Made by a program: the position numbers and the translations under genes. Under the pieces are notes generated by a model. That model had not been told where the DNA came from. It searched no databases and was given only the letters and a program-made list of their open reading frames with translations. This document shows positions 1-11,834 of a DNA stretch of 64,000 nt, in pieces. The stretch is from positions 1-64,000 of the forward strand of contig JACTVC010000008.1 in NCBI GenBank assembly GCA_018417955.1, written 5' to 3'. Source of the DNA: Laccaria trichodermophora. Lineage: Eukaryota > Basidiomycota > Agaricomycetes > Agaricales > Hydnangiaceae. How positions within the stretch are numbered: position 1 is the stretch's first letter; every line of letters begins with the position of its first letter.

Positions 1-2994
1 GCTGGCTCTGGAAAGTAGGATTGGTTGTCAACCTAGGTCACCAAGGTGAACGGTGCCCTCAATCAGCCAGAAACTTGGATACCGATTTTGACATCGAAGA
101 GGACGGATGGTTTGATCTTGAAGACCTTCCTAGCACTTTGGCCGATCCAAAGCCACCAGATAGGGTTTACAATGGTGGCAGGGTCATGACCATTGTCCAT
201 ACTTCGGGTGTGCATCACCTGCCGTCGTCTTCTGTGGATGTTCGGGGGCAGCTGCCGAGGACATACAGTTGTTCCGGGTTGGGTTGTACCCATCCACCTA
301 CAAGTCTTGCCAAACTGTCTTTACCTTTCAACTCCTCGATGACTACCTGCTGGAAAATCTCGAGTGCAAAACCTCGGCCACCCACTACTACTCCAAATTG
401 AGAAGAATCACCAACTTTGCATTTCCAAATTCCATTCCGGTATGTTGTTCAAGATGCTATAACCCTAAACTCAAATGTTTGACAGAACCGGTATCACGAG
501 TTGATCAGGGCTGGTAGGCAATATCGTAATCTTACCGAACTGGCTACTTTTGGATTTGGACACAAAGATAAGGCTCCAAGACCAGGGGAGATGGTCTTTT
601 TTTGCCCAACCTGCCCACAGCCTGGAGTCAATCTGCCTGATGATTGGAATGAAAATCCTGAAGATCCAGAGAATTGGAAGTATACCTGAGGATTTGTAGC
701 TGATGGCAATTTCACAGCAGCACACCAGAAACAGGCACGACCCGAGGACGATGTTTGGCTGAAAGATGGCCATGGTTTCATGACCCGAAGAGGGCCCTAC
801 TTGAGCCACCTTCGGGACGCCATTGAAGATAATGATGTCAGTTTTATCCTTCGAGCAAGTCGGCCGATGTCTGATTCTTTCAGCCGAGGACATGTCATGA
901 GCACGATGCCATCAACAATAAAAATGTATTCCACCGAGGTTTCGATGCTACAGGAATTGGGGCCATCGCTTGCCTTCGCCACGGCACATTTTGTCCGGGC
1001 TCGGTGGTAGATTTTCAAAAGGGAGAACGGTATGGCAGTTATCTTCAGGTTGAACCATTCATTTACGAAACAGGCAAATGAACATGGACTATGCCTTGTG
1101 CCAGGCTCTAAAGAATACCATGACCGGTGAAGAAAAAAGGGTTATTTTTGTCTATGACATCAACTGCCAGTATATGGTGAATTTGATGGCTCGGATAAAA
1201 CGTGGTGCCAAACACCTCTGGATCAGACCGGACTTGTTATTGGTATTCGGGATCGGCTTATTCCATGTCCATGGCCATCAAGAAATATGCTTTCCAAGAT
1301 TTGCCCCAACATTCATCCCCGGGGCCGGTCAAACAGATGGAGAGATCTTGGAGACGTTGTGGGCTGTTCTCAACGAGGTCGGTCGCACCACCCGGACCAT
1401 GACTTTGGCCCATAGATCCAGGTATTGGACGCTCACATGCTAGATAACAACTGGAAAAAAATGATCAATATGGGTATCTATGTTCAACTGCTTTTACATC
1501 GCTGTTAAGCTAATAAAAGTCAAGTGAGTAGCCTTTGCAAGAAGTGGAAACGAGCAAAACTCGGGCTCTCTGAGAGCTTCCAGGCTCTTGAAGAATTAAG
1601 TGCCTCGGCAAGTAAGGAACAGATTCAAGAATGGGAGCAACAGATCAAAATGGCAAATTTGAACCGGGCAAAGGACCTTTCCGCCATGGACATCTATTAC
1701 GTCAAGGTCAAGGAAGGTAAGGACCGTTTTCCATCACAAATGCCAGCTGTAAAATCCTTGAATCAGCCGAGACCGAAAAGGGCATTCGGCTAAAACTTAT
1801 GACTAAAGAACAGGAAGGCAAGGCCAAGCTGGGGTTAACTGGATGGGTAAACAGCGGTATCAAAATTCAGGAAGCCCAGTGAGTGAAGTCAGATATTGCT
1901 AGATTCAAACATTGAACAATCCAGAGCCGAATTGGCCGCCTTTGTGAAGGCTCAAGGCAGTCGTCCAAGTGCCGATCAGAAGCTGGAGATCATGAAACGT
2001 CGAGAGAAGCTGTCGAAGCACCTTGAAGAGTTTTCCGAGGCCGGTCAAGGCCATTTTCCCAGCTTGGATATCAATGAAGCAACTATTCATGATCCACCGC
2101 TCTCGGAGGAGATCGTGGATGACGATGACTGGAGCGATTGTGATGGAGAGGAGATTCCTGTACCCAGTATGCCTGATCGGGGGTATGGATCGGCCGAACA
2201 TCAACAAATTCTCTTACCATCCTCATTCCAATCGGCCCTTCTGCCTACATCACTGGGAGAAGCCAGGTGCATAGAGATAGAATTGAGAGTGGCCCAGGCA
2301 AATAACGCTCTGAGACGTTTACGTGAAGCCATCGGTTACAAGTCATTCCTTTATCGCAGGAGAATTCGAGCCGAGAATCGAAAAAAACGTGTAACTCGGG
2401 CTTACGATGCTGTACAAGGATCGGATCGCGATATGAAAAGTGCTCTCCGGGCATACAACCAAGCTCGATGGGCTCTCAATCAGCTCAATGCTCCTAGGGG
2501 CACTCGTGACCGATACAAGCCGATAGGGAAAAAAGATACAAGGGCACTAACTACGGTATACGATGGCAACGCCCGGGGTCAAAGAAATATTGCTTTGCCA
2601 TGGTTCTGGAATATGGCCGTGGCGGATGATTCGTTGGGTTCAACTTACATGGAACAAGGTCAGATCCAACCACTTTCATACCCTCTAGAAGAATTGAAAC
2701 CAAAGCAACCCAATAGTATATCGGGTGAATTGGCTTAGAGCAAAAGCTCGGTATGACCGTTGGTTGGAAGAGCATACCTTGATCCCAAACGAAATGAACT
2801 GGACCCGGCTCTTTTTCATCAACAAAGCCAAGGAGTGGACCGGGCTGAGGGACTTGGTGCCAGACAAGCCGGGACATGTTTCCTTTGCGGAGGGACAAAT
2901 CAGTATGTGGAAACAGCTTGCCTTCCAGGCCACGAAAGAATTTATAAATGCCGGTGTCATGTGCCAGTCCATTGCATTACCTAATCTTGGTTGA
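1..2994 (+). pseudogene. CxC2-type KDZ transposase, decayed, 5' end outside the window
   Basis: This is a transposase of the Kyakuja-Dileera-Zisupton (KDZ) DNA transposons. The first 400 bases encode a CxC2-like zinc-cluster region (NLGHQGERCP, then VYNGGRVMTIVHTSGVHHLP). Positions 497-690 encode a second Cys segment (MVFFCPTCPQPG). The catalytic region at 1078-1420 reads VIFVYDINCQY, GIGLFHVHGHQ and FIPGAGQTDGEILETLW, all typical of KDZ enzymes. Positions 1524-2994 give a charged coiled-coil-like C-terminal part. Introns are visible: about 1030-1073 joins GER to QMNMDYALCQ, and another starts near 1479. Frameshifts near 210, 690 and 1415 break the reading frame, so I call it a pseudogene. 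The family call is from recalled motifs, not a search. Confidence 0.8.
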
Positions 2995-3028
2995 ATTAGA
3001 TTATCATCCATCTTTATCCATCACCACC

Positions 3029-3859
3029 ATGTCTTCTACACCAGTACTCTCAACACCAGTACCCCCTGTGCTGCAGGTTGAAATTGACTGGATGAAGGAT
3101 ATGATTGAAGGAAAAAAGTTTGAAGCACATTTTGGTAAACGTCTACTGTGGGAGAACCAGCAGGAGTTCCAGGAAGTGCTCGACTACTGGTCATCTCGAT
3201 TTAGGGCCATTCACGCAGCTAAGCTTGCAAAGCCTATCGAGCCCGAGTTCCAAATCTCATGGAATGAGTATTATGCGGCCGAAGTGGTGAGCCACCTTGA
3301 TTTCTCTGGATCTGGTCGCAACTAACCTTGTTGCTTTGGAAAGGGCTTCATGATTGATAGTATTGGAATGGCCTTCGTTCATGGGCATGAGGTAAGCCAT
3401 CCCGAACGCTTTTTTACTTGCTGACGTCGGCCCCAGTTTGAGGTCCCCGCGTTCCTTAGAAGCTGTATTCAACGTGACCCTCTTCACCCCGACATCGCAA
3501 TTCGAAGAGATGCTGTTCGGCCTTCATATCAGTTTCCATGGTGGACGACTCCTAAAAGCTATCCGAAGGAGGGAATCTACTATATGCTTAGCCAGTCAGC
3601 CAAGTGGTATAAGTGGGCTGCCGATGGCGCTTTGCCACTTGCACGAACAAACCTTCAAACATCAACCCTATCACCCGAGGACGTCAGCCGGCTTAAAGCA
3701 CAATTGGAGCAAGTGCGGGAACTCATCGTGGAGAAGATTGAACATGCCGAGGCCGAGGTCGATCTCATGACGTGGCAGATTAGGGAGTGGGAAGATCTTG
3801 TATATTTGTCTTCCAAACTTGATGCTGAGAAGCTCAGGGTATGCCAGCGGCCGGAGTGA
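3029..3859 (+). CDS. Unrecognised ORF downstream of the KDZ transposase, probably a companion gene, possibly decayed
   Basis: I do not recognise this protein. It starts at an ATG in a good context (accaccATG) 35 bases after the transposase stop and begins MSSTPVLSTPVPP. One intron is likely at about 3391-3434 (gtaagc to cccag), joining VHGHE to FEVPAFLRSC. An upstream frame change near 3330 needs either another intron or a frameshift. The rest reads QFPWWTTPKSYPKEGIYY and ends in a helical, charged stretch (LKAQLEQVRELIVEKIEHAE) suggesting a coiled coil. It converges with the dioxygenase remnant on the other strand, with only 11 bases between stop codons. Its place between two KDZ-element genes suggests cargo of the same element; that is inference. 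Confidence 0.4.
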
Positions 3860-3870
3860 TTCCACATACA

Positions 3871-5067
3871 TTACATAGCCAGTATTGTACGAGTCAGCTC
3901 TTCTATTGTTTGCCATTGAGGTGGTTTGACGTCAAGCCTCTCCCCAACCTTTTTATGCCAGAAGTGAGCCAAACAGGCCCGGTCACCGACAACGGGACAA
4001 ACGCCATGTGGCAACACATTGCCAGCCAGGCCCACAAGAGTTCCTGGGTCATAAAGGAGGCTGAATCCGAGCCCGGGCATGTAAAACCGACCTCGGTCAT
4101 ACTGGCCGATCGTCAACAACATGTTGAAAGACTCCCTATAGCCCTTTACATCTCGGTGGGTAATTGTCTCTCTGTTTATGATGACTGAAAGGCCGGTGAA
4201 AGGTGTACCCCACACTCCCAGAGCCGATCTGGTAGCTTGATCTTGCAGGCCGTCCTCGGCGAGCTTGTCAAAGACCGCAAATCCTGACTCACATAGGTCG
4301 GGTTGAATGATGGAGTATATGGCAGAGATAACGGCATTGATGAAGGAGAGTGATTTAAGATAGATTAGGTTACTGGCCTGTTGGATATCGGAGGAAGGAT
4401 GAAGTGGATCGGCAGGACCTTCATGTCCTTGGGAGAACCAGCCGGGTGATAAATTTACTATGCCGGTCGTTTTGCTACCGTGGTCGGGGTGGATTTGATC
4501 CCGCCAACTCCCATTATTTTTCCTTTTGGGTTTTAGATTCTCCGTCTGGGTCCAAATCAGTTCCTGGACAGGTCCGAGTTAAAAACGTCTCAGTTATTGG
4601 GGAAATAATTACCTGAAGGTCTTCTGAGAATAACTTTGGGAAGTACCACAGAAGAATATGGCCGGCCTTGTCGGTTATGTGGCAAGGTTTATCAAGGTAA
4701 GGGATGTCGACCGTCGATGTTGACTGGTAGATCAGTGGGAATCTTGTTAAGAGTCTCTTTTCTAAATCCTCATTGCTTCCACTCTGCCTCGGTGATAACT
4801 CGGCCACGTAATCTCAGACATCCCAGTCAGTTTGATCTGGAGAGGCTTTATTAGCCTGTCTGATACAGCCAGTTGAACATCGGACTTACATGATTGATTC
4901 CAGGCCTCTTCAAGCATCCTAATGACTTTTTCAACTTGAACTTGAGGTCCGGATGGAAGAAGCCATGTTGGTCTAGCAGGCTGAGGATGAATCAATGGCA
5001 TTCTGGAACTTAGAAGCCGGCCTTTAATGTAGTGAGCTAAATCTTGTGAACATTGAGAGGGAGTCAT
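3871..5067 (-). pseudogene. Tet/JBP-like 2OG-Fe(II) dioxygenase associated with the KDZ element, decayed
   Basis: Read on the minus strand from ATG at 5067 (MTPSQCSQDLAHYIKGRL). The middle part has DKPCHITDKAGHILLWYFPK. The core begins near 4330 with SFINAVISAIYSIIQPDLCE and contains ITHRDVKGYRESFNMLLTIG, where His-x-Asp (HRD) is the expected iron pair. The C-terminal part has PHGVCPVVGDRACLAHFW, giving the distal iron His and the Arg that would bind 2-oxoglutarate. Fungal Tet/JBP-like enzymes of this layout are known to travel with KDZ transposons and are related to enzymes that oxidise 5-methylcytosine. The frame changes near 4745, and a donor site (caggtaatt) near 4617 suggests an intron. 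The key residues survive. The foldback insertion lies 52 bases upstream of the start codon. Confidence 0.65.
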
Positions 5068-5112
5068 GGTTAAAAATAAAAATAAAAATCCCATTGACTT
5101 TTTATCTCCCAA

Positions 5113-5119
5113 AACATGA
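5113..5119. repeat. Target-site duplication, left copy (aacatga)
   Basis: The 7 bases aacatga directly left of the foldback are repeated exactly at 10856-10862 on its right, marking insertion of the whole palindrome as one unit. Confidence 0.8.
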
Positions 5120-5219
5120 CACTTCAGTCACCCATTTTAGGGTACCTGTGAGGTATATGAATTCTTTGATTTAGGGGACCTCCATGGTACCCATTCCAAG
5201 GGTGGTATAAGAGCACATA

Positions 5220-5352
5220 CCAATACCATGGTACCATGGTATGGAAAACCCATACCATACCAATACCATGTTACCATACCATACCATGTCACCTCATACC
5301 ATACCATGCCATACCATACCATCATACCATACCATACCATACCATCATACCA
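5220..5352. repeat. CCATA pentanucleotide microsatellite (mirrored at 10623-10755)
   Basis: Runs of ataccataccat with ccatggta steps. The same sequence occurs in reverse complement in the right arm. Confidence 0.85.
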
Positions 5353-6079
5353 GGGTGTCTGGGGTCCTTTTTCAAAATATATAAATTCTTTCTGCAGGCT
5401 GCAATACTGGTCCATTGGGTGCCATTTTTTGTGGAAAGCTTCTTGATGTTTTTCCCAAGATTTTAAGATACAAATGGAGGCTATATAGTCAAATCCATCC
5501 TTTGAAAATCAGTTCAAATGAGCTTAATCCCAGCTTTTTCCATGCATCAAAAGCCATTTATTGATACATATCTTTCCCAGTCCTTTCAATTACAATTAGA
5601 ACAATATTCATCACAAATAAATCAATGCTGCATCAGTATTTGAGAAGCAAAGAAAAGAAAACATTTTGTGTATTGGCTATAGTCCTGGACCATGCATGAT
5701 ACCATGCATTGCAAAAGCATGGACTTGAGCTAAATTATTATCCAACAGCCTAGGCTGAAATATGCACTTCAACTAATCAACTACATTAAGTACCTTCACA
5801 GATGATTCATTTCAAAAGCCTGAAATTTGGATTCAAAAAGTGCCATGCTGTTGCTGTCAAAGAAGTATGTGTATATATTTACTATTTGAAAACTACATAT
5901 GATGGAATCAAAGTATTGTTGTTCTGAGAATTTGACCAAAGTTGTCATTATCAAAATATTTGGTCCAATCCAAAGTCTTGTCAATTGGAGAGCCAGGGGT
6001 ACAGATTAAGGAAGCTCCTGTTGGCCATGGCCTCCCAAAACCATGATACTATGTTCAGCCTTATTCATATCACATGTGG

Positions 6080-6425
6080 TATGATAATATCATACCACAA
6101 CCATTCATACCATACCACAACTATTCATACCAAACTATGGTATTGCCCCCTCACCATACCATACTATGGTATTGCCATCTCACACCATACCATACTATGG
6201 TATTGCCATCTCATACCATACCATGGTATTGCCCCCTCACCATACCATACTATGGTATTGCCATCTCATACCATACCATGGTATTGCACCCTCACCATAC
6301 CACACCATGGTATTGCCATCTCATACCATACCATGGTATTGCACCCCCATACCATACCATACTATACCATGGTATTGCACCCTTATACCATACCATGGTA
6401 CTCCACTCCCATACCATACCATGTT
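6080..6425. repeat. Degenerate CCATA/CCATGGTATTGC tandem block (mirrored at 9550-9895)
   Basis: About ten units built on accataccatggtattgc. This explains the repetitive HTIPWYC-like reading frames on both strands, which I do not regard as genes. Confidence 0.85.
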
Positions 6426-6704
6426 GTTTGATGTTTAAGGTGCTGTTCTCAGGATCCAGTGTGAATTTCTAAATATGGAAGGTGTGGCTATGCTAAATGA
6501 AAAAGAAATTAATGGGATAGATGCTTAAAATATCACAGGAACCATAATCTATGCAAAGGAAGGCAGAAAACCCCCATTTCGAAGTTTGTTTACATATATT
6601 TACCAATAGCTTTAACCAAAGTAAGGCTACAAAAATTGTAGTGTCCGCTTTTTTCATTAGAAAAGAGAAGTATGATTAGAAAACTTTGTAGTGTGCGCTT
6701 TGAT

Positions 6705-7215
6705 GTGCGCACTATTTCCTAATTGGGCCATTTCCTAATTGGGAAAAGCGTTACACTTTTTTCTGCCACACCTGATGTCAGGCACAGTGCGCATTTAGGT
6801 CGGGAACTGTTTCCCACACTTTTTGGGCCAGAAGAGTTAGTGGCTAGCTTAGTGTTGTCATTGTTAATGACGATGTGCGCACTATTTCCTAATTGGGCCA
6901 TTTCCTAATCAGGAAAAGCGTTACACTTTTTTCTGCCACACCTGATGTCAGGCACAGTGCGCATTTAGGTCGGGAAATATTTCCCACGCTCTTTGGGCCA
7001 GAAGAGTTAGTGGCTAGCTTGGTGTTGTCATTGTTAATGACAATGTGCGCACTATTTCCTAATTGGGCCATTTCCTAATCAGGAAAAGCGTTACACTTTT
7101 TTCTGCCACACCTAATGTCAGGCACAGTGCGCATTTAGGTTGGGAACTGTTTCCCACGCTCTTTGGGCCAGAAGAGTTAGTAGGCTAGCTTAGTTTTGTC
7201 ACTGTTCATGACGAT
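6705..7215. repeat. Three 170-bp tandem repeats (mirrored at 8760-9270)
   Basis: The unit starts near tgtgcgcactatttcctaat and includes ggaaaagcgttacac and cacctgatgtcaggcacag. The 170-base step is visible from matching positions 6723, 6893 and 7063. The third unit is more diverged. The small open frames in it are by-products of the repeat. Confidence 0.85.
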
Positions 7216-7254
7216 GTTCGCATATTTCCCAATTAGGAAATTCATTACATAATA

Positions 7255-7775
7255 TCAGTTTGTAGTCTCCGCTTTTTTCATTACAAAAGTTTGTAGTCTT
7301 CTGCTTGTGTTCACTACAGAATTACTAGTGTGCGCTTTTTTAGACTACAAAAGTTTGTAGTGTGCGCTTTTTTCATTACAAAGGTTTGTAGTCTTTTGCT
7401 TGTGTTCACTACAAAATTACTAGTGTGCGCTTTTTTCATTACAAAAGTTTGTAGTCTTCTGCTTGGGTTCACTACAAAAGTTTGTAGTGTGCGCTTTTTT
7501 CATTACAAAGGTTTGTAGTCTTTTGCTTGTGTTCACTACAAAATTACTAGAGTGCGCTTTTTTCATTACAAAAGTTTGTAGTCTTCTGTTTGGGTTCACT
7601 ACAAAATTACTACTGTGCGCTTTTTTCATTACAAAGTTTGTAGTGTGCGCTTTTTGGACTACAAAAGTTTGTAGTGTTCGCTTTTTTCATTACAAAGGCT
7701 TGTAGTGTCCGCTTTTTTCATTATAAAAGTTTGTAGTGTCTGCTTTTTCATTACAAAAGTTTGTGGTCTGCTTAT
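7255..7775. repeat. 31-bp tandem repeat with a TACAAA-NN-TTTGTA quasi-palindrome (mirrored at 8200-8720)
   Basis: Units read roughly acaaaagtttgtagtgtgcg then cttttttcatt, a 31-base period. Each unit contains TACAAAAGTTTGTA, which is self-complementary except for its two central bases. A variant with ttcactacaaaattactag alternates with it. Confidence 0.85.
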
Positions 7776-7928
7776 CTTATATATTATATTGTAGTCTCCT
7801 ATTATCTATGTAGGTATGACCTGATGTTTCAGGCAAACTGACTGCAGCCAAACAGCTGGCAAATCATTCACACTTTGTACTCTCTAAGGAATTACATTCA
7901 AGACTAACTATTTGAAAGGGCAGGTAGT

Positions 7929-8046
7929 TCAGTCATGTTCTCATCATATTCAACATTCTTTCCATATATCTGGGGACTCAACTATGTCTGAACATAGCCA
8001 ACCTTGACATGTCCTCTCTTTCTACTTCATCATTGGGTAGCTGCCA
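7929..8046. other. Unpaired spacer of foldback 1
   Basis: These 118 bases, between gggcaggtag and ctacctgccc, do not fold back on themselves and hold no ORF or recognised motif. Confidence 0.7.
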
Positions 8047-10855
8047 CTACCTGCCCTTTCCAATAGTTAGTCTTGAATGTAATTCCTTAGGGAGTACAAA
8101 GTGTGAATGATTTGCCAGCTGTTTGGCTGCAGTCAGTTTGCCTGAAACATCAGGTCATACCTACATAGATAATAGGAGACTACAATATAATATATAAGAT
8201 AAGCAGACCACAAACTTTTGTAATGAAAAAGCAGACACTACAAACTTTTATAATGAAAAAAGCGGACACTACAAGCCTTTGTAATGAAAAAAGCGAACAC
8301 TACAAACTTTTGTAGTCCAAAAAGCGCACACTACAAACTTTGTAATGAAAAAAGCGCACAGTAGTAATTTTGTAGTGAACCCAAACAGAAGACTACAAAC
8401 TTTTGTAATGAAAAAAGCGCACTCTAGTAATTTTGTAGTGAACACAAGCAAAAGACTACAAACCTTTGTAATGAAAAAAGCGCACACTACAAACTTTTGT
8501 AGTGAACCCAAGCAGAAGACTACAAACTTTTGTAATGAAAAAAGCGCACACTAGTAATTTTGTAGTGAACACAAGCAAAAGACTACAAACCTTTGTAATG
8601 AAAAAAGCGCACACTACAAACTTTTGTAGTCTAAAAAAGCGCACACTAGTAATTCTGTAGTGAACACAAGCAGAAGACTACAAACTTTTGTAATGAAAAA
8701 AGCGGAGACTACAAACTGATATTATGTAATGAATTTCCTAATTGGGAAATATGCGAACATCGTCATGAACAGTGACAAAACTAAGCTAGCCTACTAACTC
8801 TTCTGGCCCAAAGAGCGTGGGAAACAGTTCCCAACCTAAATGCGCACTGTGCCTGACATTAGGTGTGGCAGAAAAAAGTGTAACGCTTTTCCTGATTAGG
8901 AAATGGCCCAATTAGGAAATAGTGCGCACATTGTCATTAACAATGACAACACCAAGCTAGCCACTAACTCTTCTGGCCCAAAGAGCGTGGGAAATATTTC
9001 CCGACCTAAATGCGCACTGTGCCTGACATCAGGTGTGGCAGAAAAAAGTGTAACGCTTTTCCTGATTAGGAAATGGCCCAATTAGGAAATAGTGCGCACA
9101 TCGTCATTAACAATGACAACACTAAGCTAGCCACTAACTCTTCTGGCCCAAAAAGTGTGGGAAACAGTTCCCGACCTAAATGCGCACTGTGCCTGACATC
9201 AGGTGTGGCAGAAAAAAGTGTAACGCTTTTCCCAATTAGGAAATGGCCCAATTAGGAAATAGTGCGCACATCAAAGCGCACACTACAAAGTTTTCTAATC
9301 ATACTTCTCTTTTCTAATGAAAAAAGCGGACACTACAATTTTTGTAGCCTTACTTTGGTTAAAGCTATTGGTAAATATATGTAAACAAACTTCGAAATGG
9401 GGGTTTTCTGCCTTCCTTTGCATAGATTATGGTTCCTGTGATATTTTAAGCATCTATCCCATTAATTTCTTTTTCATTTAGCATAGCCACACCTTCCATA
9501 TTTAGAAATTCACACTGGATCCTGAGAACAGCACCTTAAACATCAAACAACATGGTATGGTATGGGAGTGGAGTACCATGGTATGGTATAAGGGTGCAAT
9601 ACCATGGTATAGTATGGTATGGTATGGGGGTGCAATACCATGGTATGGTATGAGATGGCAATACCATGGTGTGGTATGGTGAGGGTGCAATACCATGGTA
9701 TGGTATGAGATGGCAATACCATAGTATGGTATGGTGAGGGGGCAATACCATGGTATGGTATGAGATGGCAATACCATAGTATGGTATGGTGTGAGATGGC
9801 AATACCATAGTATGGTATGGTGAGGGGGCAATACCATAGTTTGGTATGAATAGTTGTGGTATGGTATGAATGGTTGTGGTATGATATTATCATACCACAT
9901 GTGATATGAATAAGGCTGAACATAGTATCATGGTTTTGGGAGGCCATGGCCAACAGGAGCTTCCTTAATCTGTACCCCTGGCTCTCCAATTGACAAGACT
10001 TTGGATTGGACCAAATATTTTGATAATGACAACTTTGGTCAAATTCTCAGAACAACAATACTTTGATTCCATCATATGTAGTTTTCAAATAGTAAATATA
10101 TACACATACTTCTTTGACAGCAACAGCATGGCACTTTTTGAATCCAAATTTCAGGCTTTTGAAATGAATCATCTGTGAAGGGTACTTAATGTAGTTGATT
10201 AGTTGAAGTGCATATTTCAGCCTAGGCTGTTGGATAATAATTTAGCTCAAGTCCATGCTTTTGCAATGCATGGTATCATGCATGGTCCAGGACTATAGCC
10301 AATACACAAAATGTTTTCTTTTCTTTGCTTCTCAAATACTGATGCAGCATTGATTTATTTGTGATGAATATTGTTCTAATTGTAATTGAAAGGACTGGGA
10401 AAGATATGTATCAATAAATGGCTTTTGATGCATGGAAAAAGCTGGGATTAAGCTCATTTGAACTGATTTTCAAAGGATGGATTTGACTATATAGCCTCCA
10501 TTTGTATCTTAAAATCTTGGGAAAAACATCAAGAAGCTTTCCACAAAAAATGGCACCCAATGGACCAGTATTGCAGCCTGCAGAAAGAATTTATATATTT
10601 TGAAAAAGGACCCCAGACACCCTGGTATGATGGTATGGTATGGTATGGTATGATGGTATGGTATGGCATGGTATGGTATGAGGTGACATGGTATGGTATG
10701 GTAACATGGTATTGGTATGGTATGGGTTTTCCATACCATGGTACCATGGTATTGGTATGTGCTCTTATACCACCCTTGGAATGGGTACCATGGAGGTCCC
10801 CTAAATCAAAGAATTCATATACCTCACAGGTACCCTAAAATGGGTGACTGAAGTG

Positions 10856-10862
10856 AACATGA
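10856..10862. repeat. Target-site duplication, right copy (aacatga)
   Basis: Exact copy of 5113-5119. Confidence 0.8.
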
Positions 10863-11834
10863 GGCCAGGGCATTGTCGTTCATTACGTCGAAATATATTA
10901 ATTACGTTGAATTTAGGGTGAGAGGGTATTGATGGCCTTGTACTCGGCTCCATCTTGGCGTTGGTGCAGCCCGATGCTTATGGCCGGCTGATTAAGGCGG
11001 CCCATCAAAAGCGCAGATAATTTTTTTTTGGACAAATTCAATGTTACAGGTATGGAATGATATGTATTAAGAGACCTGTGTTACGCCGCATGCTCTTTCA
11101 TAATAGGTGAAATGGTGTTTGGATAGAAAAAAACAGGACGTACGGAAGGGTGGCCTTCTCCCCATCATCGTCAATGATAGTTAAGAGCATGGTCCCCTGA
11201 TCACCATGTTAGTGGACAAAATGAAGAACCAAGGGGATTGCTCACGTCAGGCAACCGGCCCGTGGAGTCCACCGTCGCAAACTTGAGACCGCCGCTGCAC
11301 AAGTTGTACCATACACGGGTTCCTTTCTGATGAATCATCAGCTGGTTAGACCAATCAATGGAGAAATACAGAACTTACGGGGAAGGGGTTGGGTGGAGGG
11401 ATGCCCAATAGAGTCCAGATCGTCATGGGGGTGAAGTGATTCATGTCGCAGTGAGAGGTGTGGGGGAAGATGGGTCCTTGAAATGTGAGGGTTTTTAAAC
11501 GAGGAAACACACATGTTTCAGGTTAAATTACAACCCTCGATCCAACCCTATATCAGAAGCATAAGAATATCTGGCAGATACCTCGAGGACTCCCCACAAA
11601 AAGTTGAAAATGTCATCAGGATAAGCATGGCCGGGGATTGAACCCGGAACGCAACTACCATTAGACCATGCCAGATTCCAAAGATTTTGGGCAAATTTGA
11701 AAGGACATTGATGGGGATCTGCCTGGGCACAAGTTGAAGCCCCATGCTCGGGCCTACTTTCTAATCGTGTCCTGGGCCGGAAGCATCCGGTTGAGGCTCA
11801 CTGAAATCTCCTGACCAAATTTATCTTGCAACAC
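10863..11834. other. Non-coding stretch, probable continuation of the KDZ element upstream of the dioxygenase
   Basis: Once the foldback is removed this continues the sequence 5' of the dioxygenase gene, so it should hold its promoter and possibly the element's end. I see no convincing ORF and could not find a terminal repeat, because the element's other end lies outside the window. Confidence 0.4.
11625..11671 (-). repeat. tRNA-like sequence lacking the anticodon arm
   Basis: On the minus strand, GCATGG at one end pairs with CCATGC at the other. TCTAATGGTAG resembles a D arm with an A box, and CCGGGTTCAATCCCCGG is a perfect 5-bp T arm with a B box. The total is only 47 bases and no anticodon stem is present, so it cannot be a working tRNA. 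It is more likely a SINE head or a decayed tRNA. Confidence 0.5.

Larger units (their letters stand above)
5120..10855. mobile_element. Foldback element 1: two 2.8-kb inverted arms around a 118-bp spacer
   Basis: The left arm (5120-7928) is the reverse complement of the right arm (8047-10855). Paired positions sum to 15974 or 15975 over the whole length, so the arms differ by a one-base indel (near 5793/10180) and rare substitutions (one near 7890/8090). The ends begin CACTTCAGTCACCC on each strand and are flanked by a 7-bp target duplication. No plausible protein is encoded; the reading frames are low-complexity translations of repeats. In order from the outside, each arm holds a CCATA microsatellite, a unique 550-bp part, a second CCATA block, three 170-bp repeats and a run of 31-bp repeats. 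It must be non-autonomous, and its transposase source is not visible. Confidence 0.85.

Noticed and set aside
5985..6472. His/Tyr/Pro-rich proteins from the CCATA block
   Set aside because: Open in several frames on both strands because the repeat lacks stops; no start context or domain.
7255..8720. CRISPR-like regular repeats
   Set aside because: Repeats are directly adjacent 31-bp tandem units with no unique spacers, in a eukaryotic foldback element.
9073..9255. 60-residue ORFs of the 170-bp repeats
   Set aside because: The same short frame recurs in each repeat copy and its mirror; no start or conservation argument beyond the repeat itself.
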